Shown here: positions 17,259 to 25,993 of the stretch, piece by piece
How positions within the stretch are numbered: position 1 is the first letter of the stretch
Layout of the letters: each line of letters begins with the position of its first letter
Source: JAISGQ01 sp045604155
GTDB lineage: Bacteria; Bacillota; Clostridia; Oscillospirales; Acutalibacteraceae
Length of the DNA stretch: 64,000 nucleotides
Assembly (NCBI GenBank): GCA_045604155.1
Contig: JAZUNN010000073.1
Span: 68,753 to 132,752 of the forward strand
Direction of reading: 5' to 3'
Notes under the pieces: model-generated
What the model saw: the letters and a program-made list of their open reading frames with translations, nothing else
The model's database searches: none
Told to the model about the DNA's origin: nothing
Position numbers and translations under genes: made by a program

Positions 17259-18246
17259 TGAAATTATCAGCCGCTATGTATATGCGGTTACAAGACTTCT
17301 TCCCAAGAAAAACCGTGAGGATGTGGCAAAGGAACTGACAGCAAATATTGATGATATGCTGGAGGCAAGATGCGGCGAAATAACTCCCACCGAAAAGGAT
17401 GTACGTGTTGTTCTTGCTGAGCTTGGCACCCCCGATGAGCTTGCTCAGAAGTACGATACCGACCCCTTTGACCATCTTATCGGCGGAATATATTACACAA
17501 AATACAAGCTGGTTCTTAAAATAGTTCTTATCGCTGCTGTTGTCGGTTCTGTTCTTGCTTTTGTTCTCGGTCTTCTTTTTGATCGTGACAAGCCTGTGTT
17601 TGAATTTATTACGGAATGGGTATTCTCCGCATTCCCCGGTATGCTTCTTTCCGCTTTTGCCATAATCACCCTTGTTTTTATTATTCTTGAGCGCAAAAAA
17701 GTAAGTCTGGGAGACAATATTGAAAATCTGCCCAGTGTGCCCAAAAAACAGGAGAAAATCAAAGTTGCAGACTGTGTTGTTGACATCTGCTTTGCGGTTT
17801 TCTTCACCGTTGTGATCCTCTGGTTTGGCGATGTTGTTCCCGTTATTGCCACTGTCGGCTCCGAGGGTGCAGATATCCGCACCATTACCCTTTTCAACAT
17901 GGATGCAGTAAGCAAGGCTTGGATTCCCCTTGTTGTCTGGACTCTTATGACCGTTATCCGCAACGTTATCCGAATTATTGAAGGACGCCGCAATATGACG
18001 GTTTTCGTGTCAGGTCTTATCACAGGCGTTGTATCCATTGTATGTGCGTATATCTTCCTTGTCGGATGCAATGTTTTCAACATGGACGGTCTTCGTGAGG
18101 CTGCTGCAATGACAGGCGACGCCCAGGATGTTATGACAAAATTCTTTGAGCACATTGATATAGTTCTTTTTGCCTGCATCACCTTCGGTCATGTGATAGA
18201 TATTATTGTAAATCTCGTTCATACAATAAAAGGAAAGAGCGAATAA
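17248..18246 (+). CDS. HAAS-domain membrane protein
   Basis: 332 residues. The start is the ATG at 17248 with GGAGGG nine bases upstream; a TTG one codon earlier is less likely. The N-terminus (about 1-75) is a HAAS-type helical domain (YVYAVTRLLPKKNREDVAKE, then LGTPDELAQKY). It is followed by about six membrane helices with large hydrophobic blocks at about 88-110, 125-150, 180-205, 225-245, 250-275 and 300-325. Family knowledge: PadR/HAAS pairs are common in Firmicutes and linked to envelope stress or antimicrobial responses; the molecular role is unclear. It overlaps padR and shares its operon. Confidence 0.82.
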   Translation: MNNNEIISRYVYAVTRLLPKKNREDVAKELTANIDDMLEARCGEITPTEKDVRVVLAELGTPDELAQKYDTDPFDHLIGGIYYTKYKLVLKIVLIAAVVGSVLAFVLGLLFDRDKPVFEFITEWVFSAFPGMLLSAFAIITLVFIILERKKVSLGDNIENLPSVPKKQEKIKVADCVVDICFAVFFTVVILWFGDVVPVIATVGSEGADIRTITLFNMDAVSKAWIPLVVWTLMTVIRNVIRIIEGRRNMTVFVSGLITGVVSIVCAYIFLVGCNVFNMDGLREAAAMTGDAQDVMTKFFEHIDIVLFACITFGHVIDIIVNLVHTIKGKSE

Positions 18247-18249
18247 ACA

Positions 18250-18282
18250 AAAAAGAGTCGACTTTCGTCGGCTCTTTTTTAA
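18250..18282. terminator. Bidirectional terminator
   Basis: An A-run, the AGAGTCGAC/GTCGGCTCT stem (one G-U pair) and a T-run. It lies between the HAAS gene and the converging gene at 18290. Confidence 0.85.
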
Positions 18283-18289
18283 TAATAAT

Positions 18290-19135
18290 TTATTCTGCTG
18301 TGAGTATTTCAGGATGAGCTTCAAGTATTCTGTCAAGGACTATTTTAGCCTTTTCATAGTTGTAGCTCAGGTCTTCATCTGCTGCATACTTATCTGTCAT
18401 TTTCAGCAGGCAGATGCCGAATTTGTCCGACTCGCCCGATTCAACACACCTGTTGAGAACATCGACCCAGGTGATTTCTATCCAGCGGGGTGCGCCCTTG
18501 TAGCTTTCAAAAATCTCCTCGCCGTAGCCTTCGACCATCATCTCATAAAGACCTTCATCGACTATCCACAGCATCTGGTCAGGCTCGCCGTTGAGGTGTT
18601 CCTGAACTATGCCGTAGTAGGCTGCAGTTGCAAAATTGCCTTCGTCTGAAATATCAAACTTTCTGACACTCGCTGCTTTTTCACCATTATGATCCCAGTC
18701 ATCGCAATAATTTGCAAGGTCCTCTGCAATCTCCTGCTGTATGTTTATCGGGAAATCGGTCTGGCTTATATACATTGCGGCCTTTATATCATATTTTGCA
18801 GGGATTGAGGTGACTATAAGATAAATAATTATTGCCACCGCACCGATTGCAATGGAGATAACTGCCTTGTTTCTGTACCAGAAACTTTCAATGCGCTTGA
18901 AAACATTCTGCTTTGGCGCAACATATTCGCCGATGTGAGATTCACGGGCTTTTATCTCATCAAGGATTTCCTTTTCCGCTTCTTCGGAATCAGGGCCCAA
19001 ATAGTCGTCATCTATGGTGATAATTACACCCTCGTCTTCCTCTGCCGGAATTTCCTCAGCTGCAGCTTCTTCCACGATTTTTTCCTCTGTTTCGGATTCA
19101 CAGATTTCGATCTCTTCAGGAAGCTTCTCGTCCAT
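18290..19135 (-). CDS. Single-pass membrane protein with acidic N-terminus, unknown function
   Basis: 281 residues with AAAGGAGG upstream of the ATG. Residues 1-75 are strongly acidic (many Glu, VIITIDDDYLGPDSEEAEKE). One membrane helix lies at about 92-110 (AVISIAIGAVAIIIYLIV), and residues 112-281 form a soluble domain on the other side. The layout suggests an N-in, C-out protein. The C-terminal domain has WIVDEGLYEMMVEGYGEE and looks folded, but I do not recognise it. It lies downstream of the LacI gene on the same strand, with no clear terminator between. Confidence 0.7.
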   Translation of the reverse strand: MDEKLPEEIEICESETEEKIVEEAAAEEIPAEEDEGVIITIDDDYLGPDSEEAEKEILDEIKARESHIGEYVAPKQNVFKRIESFWYRNKAVISIAIGAVAIIIYLIVTSIPAKYDIKAAMYISQTDFPINIQQEIAEDLANYCDDWDHNGEKAASVRKFDISDEGNFATAAYYGIVQEHLNGEPDQMLWIVDEGLYEMMVEGYGEEIFESYKGAPRWIEITWVDVLNRCVESGESDKFGICLLKMTDKYAADEDLSYNYEKAKIVLDRILEAHPEILTAE

Positions 19136-19230
19136 TCAAAAGCTCCTCCTTTTTTCATAATTCCATGTTATTTTACCATTTATATGTGTAAAGTCAATGA
19201 TCTAATTTTTATGAAAGTATGAAAAGAGTA

Positions 19231-20214
19231 TTATCTGTCTCTTCTGTCGCACACCGATTCACGGTTGATTATTTCACCTTTTGCAAAAATTCTGCACGGC
19301 AAAACTGTTTTTCCGTCAATCATAGAAAGGATAACCGTCACTGCATTTTCACTCATCTTGCGTGTATCCACACGACAGGTGGTAATTTTCGGGTCACCGG
19401 CAACGGCAAAGTGTGAATCGTCATAGCCGACTACCGATACATCTTCGGGTATACGCAGTCCCATATTTTTCAGCTGGTTTACAAGACGAACTGCGGTATC
19501 ATCGCAGTTGCATACGAAAGCTTCGGGAAGTTCCTTGGGAAGATGGAAATTCTGGTAAATTCTTCCGTTTTTTCTGTCGGAAACAATCCAGTCTGTGCGC
19601 ACGGGCAGACCGTTTTCTGCAATGGCTCTGTGATAGCCCAGATACCTGTCACGTATGCTTGTTGTTTCCTTTACACTGCCCACAAAACCGATGCTTCCGT
19701 GTCCCATTTCAATGAGCTTTTCCGTCAGGCGGAAGCTGTCGGTACAGTTGTCACTGACAATGGCTGTGCAGTCCCTTTCCTCAGAATAGGAATCAAGCAT
19801 TACAAAAGGTCGTCCTGTCTTTGAAACTGCATCTATATACTTATCGGAAAACTGACCGAGAAAAATTATGGCATCAGCCATATTCATAAGCTTGGGAAGT
19901 ACAAGTCCCGCTTCATCGTCATCGGATACAATTTCAAGAATTGTAAAAGCTCCGCTGTCTGCTGCAGAGATGGAAACCTCGCTGTAAAACTTGGAATAGA
20001 AGGTATTGACGCCGAAATAACGCTCGGCAACAAGAACTCCTATTCCTTTCGGTTTTGCAGCAGCATTCTGAAAATAGCCCATTTCAAGGGCTTTTTTCTT
20101 TATCTGCTCACGGAGGGTATCGCTGACACCCTCCTTATCGCCAAGAGCCTTTGAAACAGTTACTGTACTTACGCCGAAAACTTCGGCAATGTCCCTCATC
20201 GAAATTTTTTTCAA
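19231..20214 (-). CDS. LacI family transcriptional regulator
   Basis: 327 residues: LacI helix-turn-helix at 1-55 (ISMRDIAEVFGVSTVTVSKAL) and a periplasmic-binding-protein-like ligand domain (FVCNCDDTAVRLVNQL, VSVVGYDDSHFA). The start is probably TTG at 20214, five bases after the epimerase stop and preceded by GAGG; an ATG at 20199 has no good ribosome binding site. It is the third gene of the GH130-epimerase-LacI operon, so it probably represses this operon and is relieved by a mannoside or other sugar ligand. The inverted repeat at 22544-22570 is its best candidate operator. Confidence 0.92.
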   Translation of the reverse strand: MKKISMRDIAEVFGVSTVTVSKALGDKEGVSDTLREQIKKKALEMGYFQNAAAKPKGIGVLVAERYFGVNTFYSKFYSEVSISAADSGAFTILEIVSDDDEAGLVLPKLMNMADAIIFLGQFSDKYIDAVSKTGRPFVMLDSYSEERDCTAIVSDNCTDSFRLTEKLIEMGHGSIGFVGSVKETTSIRDRYLGYHRAIAENGLPVRTDWIVSDRKNGRIYQNFHLPKELPEAFVCNCDDTAVRLVNQLKNMGLRIPEDVSVVGYDDSHFAVAGDPKITTCRVDTRKMSENAVTVILSMIDGKTVLPCRIFAKGEIINRESVCDRRDR

Positions 20215-20219
20215 TTATA

Positions 20220-21497
20220 TCATTCCTCGAAATCGGCTTCATCGCCGACGGTGATGGTGAGTCCGTCATCGGATGCGGAATTGTATCTTTCAAGTATTTC
20301 ACAGGCCTGCTGCCAGGAAATGATATTTATACACATTCTGCCGTTGTGGTAGGGGCACTTCCATTCGCCTGCAAGACAGCCGCCCGAAGGAATTCCGTCG
20401 GCAGACACGCCGTTGTACCACTCACCGCCGCCTTCACGACGGTCAATGAAGTAATCCTGGATATACTCCCATACACCGTATGCCGCACGGAGATATTTTT
20501 CGTCAAGGGTGCAGAGATATGCGTTGGAGAAGCCCAGGACAGCCTCAGCCTGAGCCCACCAAGTGTGCTCGGTTTCCTCGCCATCGTCAACTGCATCGCA
20601 GATGAATGCGCCGTTATCGTCTATTGCCTTGCCGTAAACTTCCTCGGCAAGGGTGACGGTTATCTCATGACACTTGTCAAAAAGAGGTACATAAGCACCT
20701 GAGCTGTCGCAGCTGCTGACGGTGACACCTGCTGCATCCATAAGCCAGGATGCTTCGATTTCATGTCCGTAGGAGCGGATATTGCCCATGGGAGTCATGT
20801 TTTCGTCAAAGAATACGTCCAGTGCCTTCTTTTCCTTGTTGTATACCTTTTCAGCATACTCCTCAAGAAGCCATGCAAGGCGCTCTCTTACCTTTTCCTC
20901 GCCGCTTGCCTCGAAAAGCTCGGCATAGGCCTCGGCAAGGTGAAGCACTGTATTCATGGTGTACTTTGAGATAACTCCGTTTTCGGAAAGACGGATGTTT
21001 ACAACCGGTACAAATGCATCGGTCAGTGCCTCGTGATAACGCTCACCGTCACGGCACTTGGTTTCTATTGTATCAAACAGGCTGAATGCAAGCTCCAGTG
21101 GCTCTTTTTCGCCGCTGGCACGTGCATAGGATGCAAGGGCATAGACAGCAAAGGACTGGGCATAGGTGTGCTTGCTGACATCGCACATTCCGCCGTCACG
21201 AAGGACAGACCAGTATATGCCGCCGTTTTCCTTGTCTATCATCTTATCACGGATAAATTCATAGGCGTGTGCTGCGTCATCAAGAAGCTCATCGTTGCCC
21301 AGAAGAATGTGTGCGTTGGAGAAAAACCAGAGAACACGGCTCATATATACGGCGCCTTTGTGTGCCTCATAGTCTATCTCGAGAGAGTAATCACGCTGGC
21401 CGTAATAGCCGCCCTTTTCCTCATCACGCATACTTCTCCAGAAGGGAATAAGCTGATTTTCCAGATGCTCCAGCATCGCTTCTGACATTTTTCTCAT
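20220..21497 (-). CDS. AGE family epimerase, probable cellobiose/mannobiose 2-epimerase
   Basis: 425 residues, an (alpha/alpha)6 barrel of the N-acylglucosamine 2-epimerase family. Residues Arg54, His245, Glu248, Trp251, Trp314, Glu318 and His384 correspond to the active-site Arg52, His243, Glu246, Trp249, Trp304, Glu308 and His374 described for Ruminococcus albus cellobiose 2-epimerase, at constant or explainable offsets. It converts the reducing-end glucose or mannose of beta-1,4 disaccharides. The ATG follows the GH130 stop directly (TAAATG). Next to GH130 it would supply mannosyl-glucose from mannobiose in the cytoplasm. Confidence 0.88.
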   Translation of the reverse strand: MRKMSEAMLEHLENQLIPFWRSMRDEEKGGYYGQRDYSLEIDYEAHKGAVYMSRVLWFFSNAHILLGNDELLDDAAHAYEFIRDKMIDKENGGIYWSVLRDGGMCDVSKHTYAQSFAVYALASYARASGEKEPLELAFSLFDTIETKCRDGERYHEALTDAFVPVVNIRLSENGVISKYTMNTVLHLAEAYAELFEASGEEKVRERLAWLLEEYAEKVYNKEKKALDVFFDENMTPMGNIRSYGHEIEASWLMDAAGVTVSSCDSSGAYVPLFDKCHEITVTLAEEVYGKAIDDNGAFICDAVDDGEETEHTWWAQAEAVLGFSNAYLCTLDEKYLRAAYGVWEYIQDYFIDRREGGGEWYNGVSADGIPSGGCLAGEWKCPYHNGRMCINIISWQQACEILERYNSASDDGLTITVGDEADFEE

Positions 21498-22514
21498 TTA
21501 GATTCGCCCGCTTTCGGTATCGTTTTCATTGGTAAGACTGTTCTTCTTGATGTATTCAACGAGCTCGTCAACGGTGGTGAATGCAACTGCTACATAGGAA
21601 TCTGCAGAGCCGTAGTAGATTGCCATTCTGCCTGTGTCTGCGTCTGCAAGAGCTGCGCAGGGGAATACAACACTGGGAACAAAGCCGGTTTCTTCATAAG
21701 GCATTTCAGGTGCAAGTATAAAGTTACGGCAACGATATTTTACCTTAGAAGGCTCATCAATGTCAAGGATTGCACCGCCCATTGAATAAACATATCCGCT
21801 GCAGGTATGACATACGCCGTGATAAATCATGAGCCAGCCTTCGCTGGTTTCGATAGGTGCTGCGCCGCCGCCTATCTTGAGGGACTGCCAGCCCTTTGTA
21901 GGAGCCATGACGTGCTTGTGCTTGCCCCAGTAAGTAAGGTCAGGGCTTTCGGAAAGGTAGATATCGCCGAAAGGAGTGTGTCCGTTGTCACTGGGACGGG
22001 TGAGCATTACATAGTTGCCGTTTATTCTTCTGGGGAAAAGAACAGCATTTCTTGTGGGAGGCAGGAAGGGGTTTTCAAGTCTTGTGAAGGTCTTGAAATC
22101 CTTTGTTACAGCTGTGCCGATTGCAGGGCTGTAGAAATCGGTGCACCACATTACAAGGTAACCGTCGTCGATAGGGACAACTCTGGGATCGTATGCATAT
22201 CTGGGCTGGAAGGGCTTGCCCTCTTCGTCAAGGAAGGAAATGGGTTCTTCATCGAAGTCCCAGTTTATGCCGTCCTTGCTTCGTCCGGTGTAAAGGCGGG
22301 AGATTCCGTCGCAGCCGTCGCCTCTGAAAACACCTGCGTATGCACCTTCAAAAGGAATAAGTGCGCTGTTGAAGATTCTGTCTACGTCCTTTATGGGATG
22401 ACGCTTGGTTATGGGGTTTTTGCTGTATCTCCATACGGGATGTTCGTATCCCTCGGGCTTGTCCTCCCAGGGAATGTTGGGAAGTGACTGGCAGTTGATA
22501 AGTTTAACAGACAT
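21498..22514 (-). CDS. GH130 beta-mannoside phosphorylase
   Basis: 338 residues of the GH130 five-bladed propeller. Recognised segments are SLPNIPWEDKPEGYEHPVWR, IFNSALIPFEGAYAGVFR, YAYDPRVV (Asp109, the expected general acid position), SRPS-like TRPSDNGHTPFGDIYLS, IYHGVCHTCSGYVYS, and VVFPCAALADADTG. The N-terminus and length resemble the GH130_2 mannooligosaccharide phosphorylases; a 4-O-beta-mannosyl-glucose phosphorylase (GH130_1) is the alternative and would suit the neighbouring epimerase. It uses phosphate to release mannose 1-phosphate in the cytoplasm. AGGAGG precedes the ATG. It is the first gene of the operon. Confidence 0.88.
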   Translation of the reverse strand: MSVKLINCQSLPNIPWEDKPEGYEHPVWRYSKNPITKRHPIKDVDRIFNSALIPFEGAYAGVFRGDGCDGISRLYTGRSKDGINWDFDEEPISFLDEEGKPFQPRYAYDPRVVPIDDGYLVMWCTDFYSPAIGTAVTKDFKTFTRLENPFLPPTRNAVLFPRRINGNYVMLTRPSDNGHTPFGDIYLSESPDLTYWGKHKHVMAPTKGWQSLKIGGGAAPIETSEGWLMIYHGVCHTCSGYVYSMGGAILDIDEPSKVKYRCRNFILAPEMPYEETGFVPSVVFPCAALADADTGRMAIYYGSADSYVAVAFTTVDELVEYIKKNSLTNENDTESGRI

Positions 22515-22543
22515 GATTGTTTCCTCCTGTAATTTATTTTGTT

Positions 22544-22583
22544 ACTTAACTGTTAGTTTAATAGTTAAGTCTAAAATTGTCAA
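22544..22583 (-). promoter_or_regulatory. Promoter and operator of the GH130 operon
   Basis: On the minus strand TTGACA (22578-22583) and TAAACT (22555-22560) are 17 bp apart. A perfect inverted repeat ACTTAACT-N11-AGTTAAGT (22544-22570) covers the -10 box and the start region. It is the likely binding site of the LacI protein encoded in this operon. Confidence 0.7.
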
Positions 22584-22683
22584 TTATCCATATATCAAAA
22601 TCTCACATTTATTTTTTGTCCGATATGGGTAATCTGCCATGAAACGGTTGCTCACCATCTCAGAAATTTCACCTTCTCCCCTC

Positions 22684-22712
22684 TTTACCTTCTGCACAAA
22701 AAGAGTTATAAT
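22684..22712 (+). promoter_or_regulatory. Promoter of the YcxB-like gene
   Basis: TTTACC at 22684-22689 and TATAAT at 22707-22712, 17 bp apart, 55 bp before the gene. Confidence 0.6.
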
Positions 22713-22766
22713 AAGGATGTATAGGCTGAAAAAACAAAGCCATAGTGAAAAGAGGAGACCTTTATT

Positions 22767-23330
22767 ATGGAATTGCGTTACGAAAACAAATATGAGTACA
22801 CTGAGGCCATGTGCAGAAGGGCTGCAACCTATGTTTATTACAGACGGGTCATCGCCGCCATTTCTCACATTATCCTTATAATAACTTCCATTATCGGCAT
22901 TACCGCCACCATTTATTATCTTGCAGGCGGAATTGAGCCGCCATATCACTATTCCACCTATTTCTTCTATGCTCTGGCACCTATCGCCGCAGAGATCGCT
23001 GTATACATAAAGTACCGCATCATGCTCAAAAAGGAAAAGGCACTGCTCAACGGTGAAAGCAACGAAATTACAATCACAGTTGAAAACGATGTCATAAAAG
23101 AAACCATGAACGGCAAAACCGCCGGCGAAAGTGATCTTTTCGATATTGAAAAGGTATATGACAGCAAGGATTTCATACTTATCATTGCTCTTTCTCAGGA
23201 GTATTTCATTCTGAAAAGAGACTGCTTCACAGAAGGCGACAGCGAAAAGTTTGTACCTGACATAAAGGCACGTGTAAAGGCTATTCACAAAGCTGCCATT
23301 GAAGAGACAAAAAAGAGCAGAAAGAAATAA
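22767..23330 (+). CDS. YcxB-like membrane protein
   Basis: 187 residues: a short cytoplasmic N-terminus, two membrane helices (about 27-50 and 64-85), and a C-terminal soluble domain with strand pattern EITITVENDVIKETMNGKTA then FILIIALSQEYFILKRDCF. This is the YcxB arrangement, whose C-terminal part resembles a small PH-like fold. The function of the family is not known. AGAGGAG lies upstream of the ATG. It stands alone between the divergent GH130 operon and the VanW gene. Confidence 0.65.
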   Translation: MELRYENKYEYTEAMCRRAATYVYYRRVIAAISHIILIITSIIGITATIYYLAGGIEPPYHYSTYFFYALAPIAAEIAVYIKYRIMLKKEKALLNGESNEITITVENDVIKETMNGKTAGESDLFDIEKVYDSKDFILIIALSQEYFILKRDCFTEGDSEKFVPDIKARVKAIHKAAIEETKKSRKK

Positions 23331-23462
23331 GTTTTAACTATCGGTTAACCTTATGATAACTTACGGTGAATTCTATTGTTCACCATCTTGAAATGATGTA
23401 AAATACCATATCATAATATCCTTTGGAAAGGAGTAACTCGCCTGCAGCGAGGTTGAATTTTT

Positions 23463-25952
23463 ATGAATAATAATTACAACAGACCCCGCAGAAGCCCCGG
23501 ACCGCCTCCCTCAAGACGGGGTTCATACGATTATAACGATGTGTACGGCAGACGGGCTCAGCGTTCAGATTTTTCGGGAATGATGCAGACCGATAACTAT
23601 AAAAGCATGAGAAGCGGCTCACTTGATTCTCTTGAGGACGATTTCGAGGAAATAATGCCTCAGCGCACTCCTTCCCGACGTCCCTCAGCTCCCTCTCAGG
23701 AAGATCATGCACCTTCACGTCCTGCAGCTCCTTCACGCTCGGTTGCTCCGAGGGAAGAATATCTCTCCGATGATTTTGACGACGATTTCGACAATGAATT
23801 CGGCGGGACTTCAGTTGCTGCTGACAGCTTCCACGATGATTTCGATGATTTCAGCTATGGCTTCGATTCCTTCGAGCCTCAGGTCAGCGCTTCAGGCATG
23901 GGCGCAGCACGTAATCTCGATGAGTACCGTGCCATGCGCAAGGAGCAGGATTACACTGTCCGTGAAACCATTCCTCAGCGCAGTGCTCCTGCGCCTCAGC
24001 CTGCTTTTGATGACTTCGAGGATGATTTCGGCGGCGGATTTGACGATGATTTTGAGGATGATTTCGATGCTGCTCCCGTAAGGGCTGCCGCACCTCAGCG
24101 ATTTGCTCCTGCAAACAGCTTCGATGACGAATTTACTGACGACTTTGAGGACGATTTCGATGCACCTGCACCCCCTGTGCGCAGGCCTGCTCCTCCCTCT
24201 CAGGCTCGTCCCGCACCTCCCTCACGTCCCGCCCCTCCGGGCAGACCTGCTCCGCCCTCAAGACCAGCTCCCCCTTCCCGTGCAGGTCAAAATCTTTCCG
24301 CCGAGCAGAGAGATCTTGTTGACCGCAGACCTCAGGGAATGCCCGAATTTTATGCTCAGTTCCTTGTAAGCGGCGAGGCTGACGAGCGCAGGCGTGCAAA
24401 GCGTGCCAGCGCAAACCGCTCGAAGATGAAGCGCATTGCCGCTATCGCTTCCGGATGCGTTGCCGCCATTGCAATAATTATTGTTGTTTCGGTTATTATT
24501 GCATCCCGTTCCAAGAATCCCATCGAAGTCCGCTCGGGCTTTGACGAGATAGACAGCAACATTCTTTATTCAATGCTCAAGGAAAGTGTGGACGAAAAGC
24601 TGAGCGTTGAAAAGGTTTCCATTGATGTAAACGGCACCAGCCATACCATCAAGCTTGCCGATTACGGCTTTGCGTATGCCGCTCCCGGCACTGCCGAGGT
24701 CACCTATCTCGATATTATTTCGGGCACCGAGATTGTCGGCAAGGAAAAGCTTGTTTCCGACGGCTCCATAATATGCAACGAAACAAGAATAAAGAAGCTT
24801 CTTACCGATCTTGCAGCTACTCAGGGCAACACCATGGTTGAGCCTTATTATGAAATAGACGGTGATCAGCTTATTGTGTATGCAGGCACCGACGGTGTCG
24901 GCATTGATTACGACACCTTCATGGACGAGCTCAAGAGCTGTGTACGAAATGACTCCGGCGCTCTTTCCGCTGATGTCCATGTTATTGAAGCCCCTGCCGT
25001 TGATATAGAAAAGATTCACGGCGAGGTCGTCTGCGAGCCCAAGGATGCTTCCACTACAACCTCCGCTTCGGGCGAAATGGTATTCGTACCTGAGATTGTC
25101 GGAAAGCAGTTTGATCTTGATATCGCCAAGCGAGTTGTTGATGCAGGCGGCGAATCCTGGGCTATAACCATGACTCTTACTGAGCCTGAGGTTTCACTTG
25201 TTGAGCTTCGTGCTCCCTACTGCCTCGACAAGCTTTCTTCCTGGGCTTCAAAGTTTGACAGCACCAGCAACAAGGCTCGTGCTTCAAATATCGCTCTTGC
25301 AGCAGAGGCTATAAACGGCACTGTCATACAGCCCGGTGAAAAGATAAGCTTCAACAGCATCGTCGGTGAGCGTACCATCGAAAAGGGCTATTCCTACGCA
25401 ACGGTTTACACCTCAGAAGGCGCTGATACCGGCGTCGGCGGCGGTATCTGTCAGGTTTCATCCACCATGTACTATACCGCTCTCCTCTGCAACCTCTACA
25501 TCCCCAAGGAAGAAAACAAGGAGGAGGCAGGCCGATTCAACCATAAGTATGCCGTAGGTTATATGGACGTTATCGGCACGGATGCTACCGTTTCCTATCC
25601 CTGGCCTGATCTTTATATCGTCAACAACAAGGAGTATCCCGTAAAGATAGTCATGTATGTTGAGGGCGATTATCTCCACTGCGAATACTGGGGTACGGCG
25701 GACGGAATCACCTGCGTCATCAAGTCCAACAACTCCAACTACGTCAAGCCCTCAAAGATTTACAAGCACAAGACACCTTCAAAGTCCGGCACAACCATCG
25801 GTGCTGCAGGTTATACCTCAACCACCTACCGTTATGTCTATAAGGACGGCGAATATCAGTACCGCACCAAGGAAGCTACCAGCACCTATGCGCCGCTGAA
25901 CATCGTTGTCTATACGGACTCACTGCCTGCAGGCGCAACCTGGGCAGACTAA
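23463..25952 (+). CDS. VanW family protein with long acidic/Pro-rich N-terminal tail
   Basis: 829 residues. Residues 1-320 are low complexity: repeated Asp/Phe blocks (DDFDDDFDNEFGG, DDFEDDFGGGFDDDFEDDF) and a Pro/Ala/Arg stretch (about 235-275). One membrane helix lies at about 325-347. Outside are a YoaR-like putative peptidoglycan-binding region (about 370-560) and the VanW domain (about 590-745), with SFNSIVGERTIEKGYSYA and the hallmark GVGGGICQVSSTMYY. The role of VanW is not established; the architecture indicates a wall-associated membrane protein. GAGG ten bases upstream of the ATG is the likely ribosome binding site, lying in a small CTCGC/GCGAG hairpin (23437-23451). The cytoplasmic tail is unusually long for the family. 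Confidence 0.85.
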   Translation: MNNNYNRPRRSPGPPPSRRGSYDYNDVYGRRAQRSDFSGMMQTDNYKSMRSGSLDSLEDDFEEIMPQRTPSRRPSAPSQEDHAPSRPAAPSRSVAPREEYLSDDFDDDFDNEFGGTSVAADSFHDDFDDFSYGFDSFEPQVSASGMGAARNLDEYRAMRKEQDYTVRETIPQRSAPAPQPAFDDFEDDFGGGFDDDFEDDFDAAPVRAAAPQRFAPANSFDDEFTDDFEDDFDAPAPPVRRPAPPSQARPAPPSRPAPPGRPAPPSRPAPPSRAGQNLSAEQRDLVDRRPQGMPEFYAQFLVSGEADERRRAKRASANRSKMKRIAAIASGCVAAIAIIIVVSVIIASRSKNPIEVRSGFDEIDSNILYSMLKESVDEKLSVEKVSIDVNGTSHTIKLADYGFAYAAPGTAEVTYLDIISGTEIVGKEKLVSDGSIICNETRIKKLLTDLAATQGNTMVEPYYEIDGDQLIVYAGTDGVGIDYDTFMDELKSCVRNDSGALSADVHVIEAPAVDIEKIHGEVVCEPKDASTTTSASGEMVFVPEIVGKQFDLDIAKRVVDAGGESWAITMTLTEPEVSLVELRAPYCLDKLSSWASKFDSTSNKARASNIALAAEAINGTVIQPGEKISFNSIVGERTIEKGYSYATVYTSEGADTGVGGGICQVSSTMYYTALLCNLYIPKEENKEEAGRFNHKYAVGYMDVIGTDATVSYPWPDLYIVNNKEYPVKIVMYVEGDYLHCEYWGTADGITCVIKSNNSNYVKPSKIYKHKTPSKSGTTIGAAGYTSTTYRYVYKDGEYQYRTKEATSTYAPLNIVVYTDSLPAGATWAD

Positions 25953-25961
25953 AAAAAGCGA

Positions 25962-25990
25962 AACAGCCGTATGTATAATACGGCTGTTTT
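25962..25990. terminator. Bidirectional terminator after the VanW and M56 genes
   Basis: AACAGCCGTAT/ATACGGCTGTT with a 5-base loop, followed by a T-run on the plus strand. On the minus strand it is followed within a few bases by a T-run. Confidence 0.88.
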
Positions 25991-25993
25991 TTA

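Noticed and set aside
23463..25952. Vancomycin resistance gene cluster
   Set aside because: VanW-domain proteins are common wall-associated proteins. No vanHAX-like genes or VanRS pair are present.
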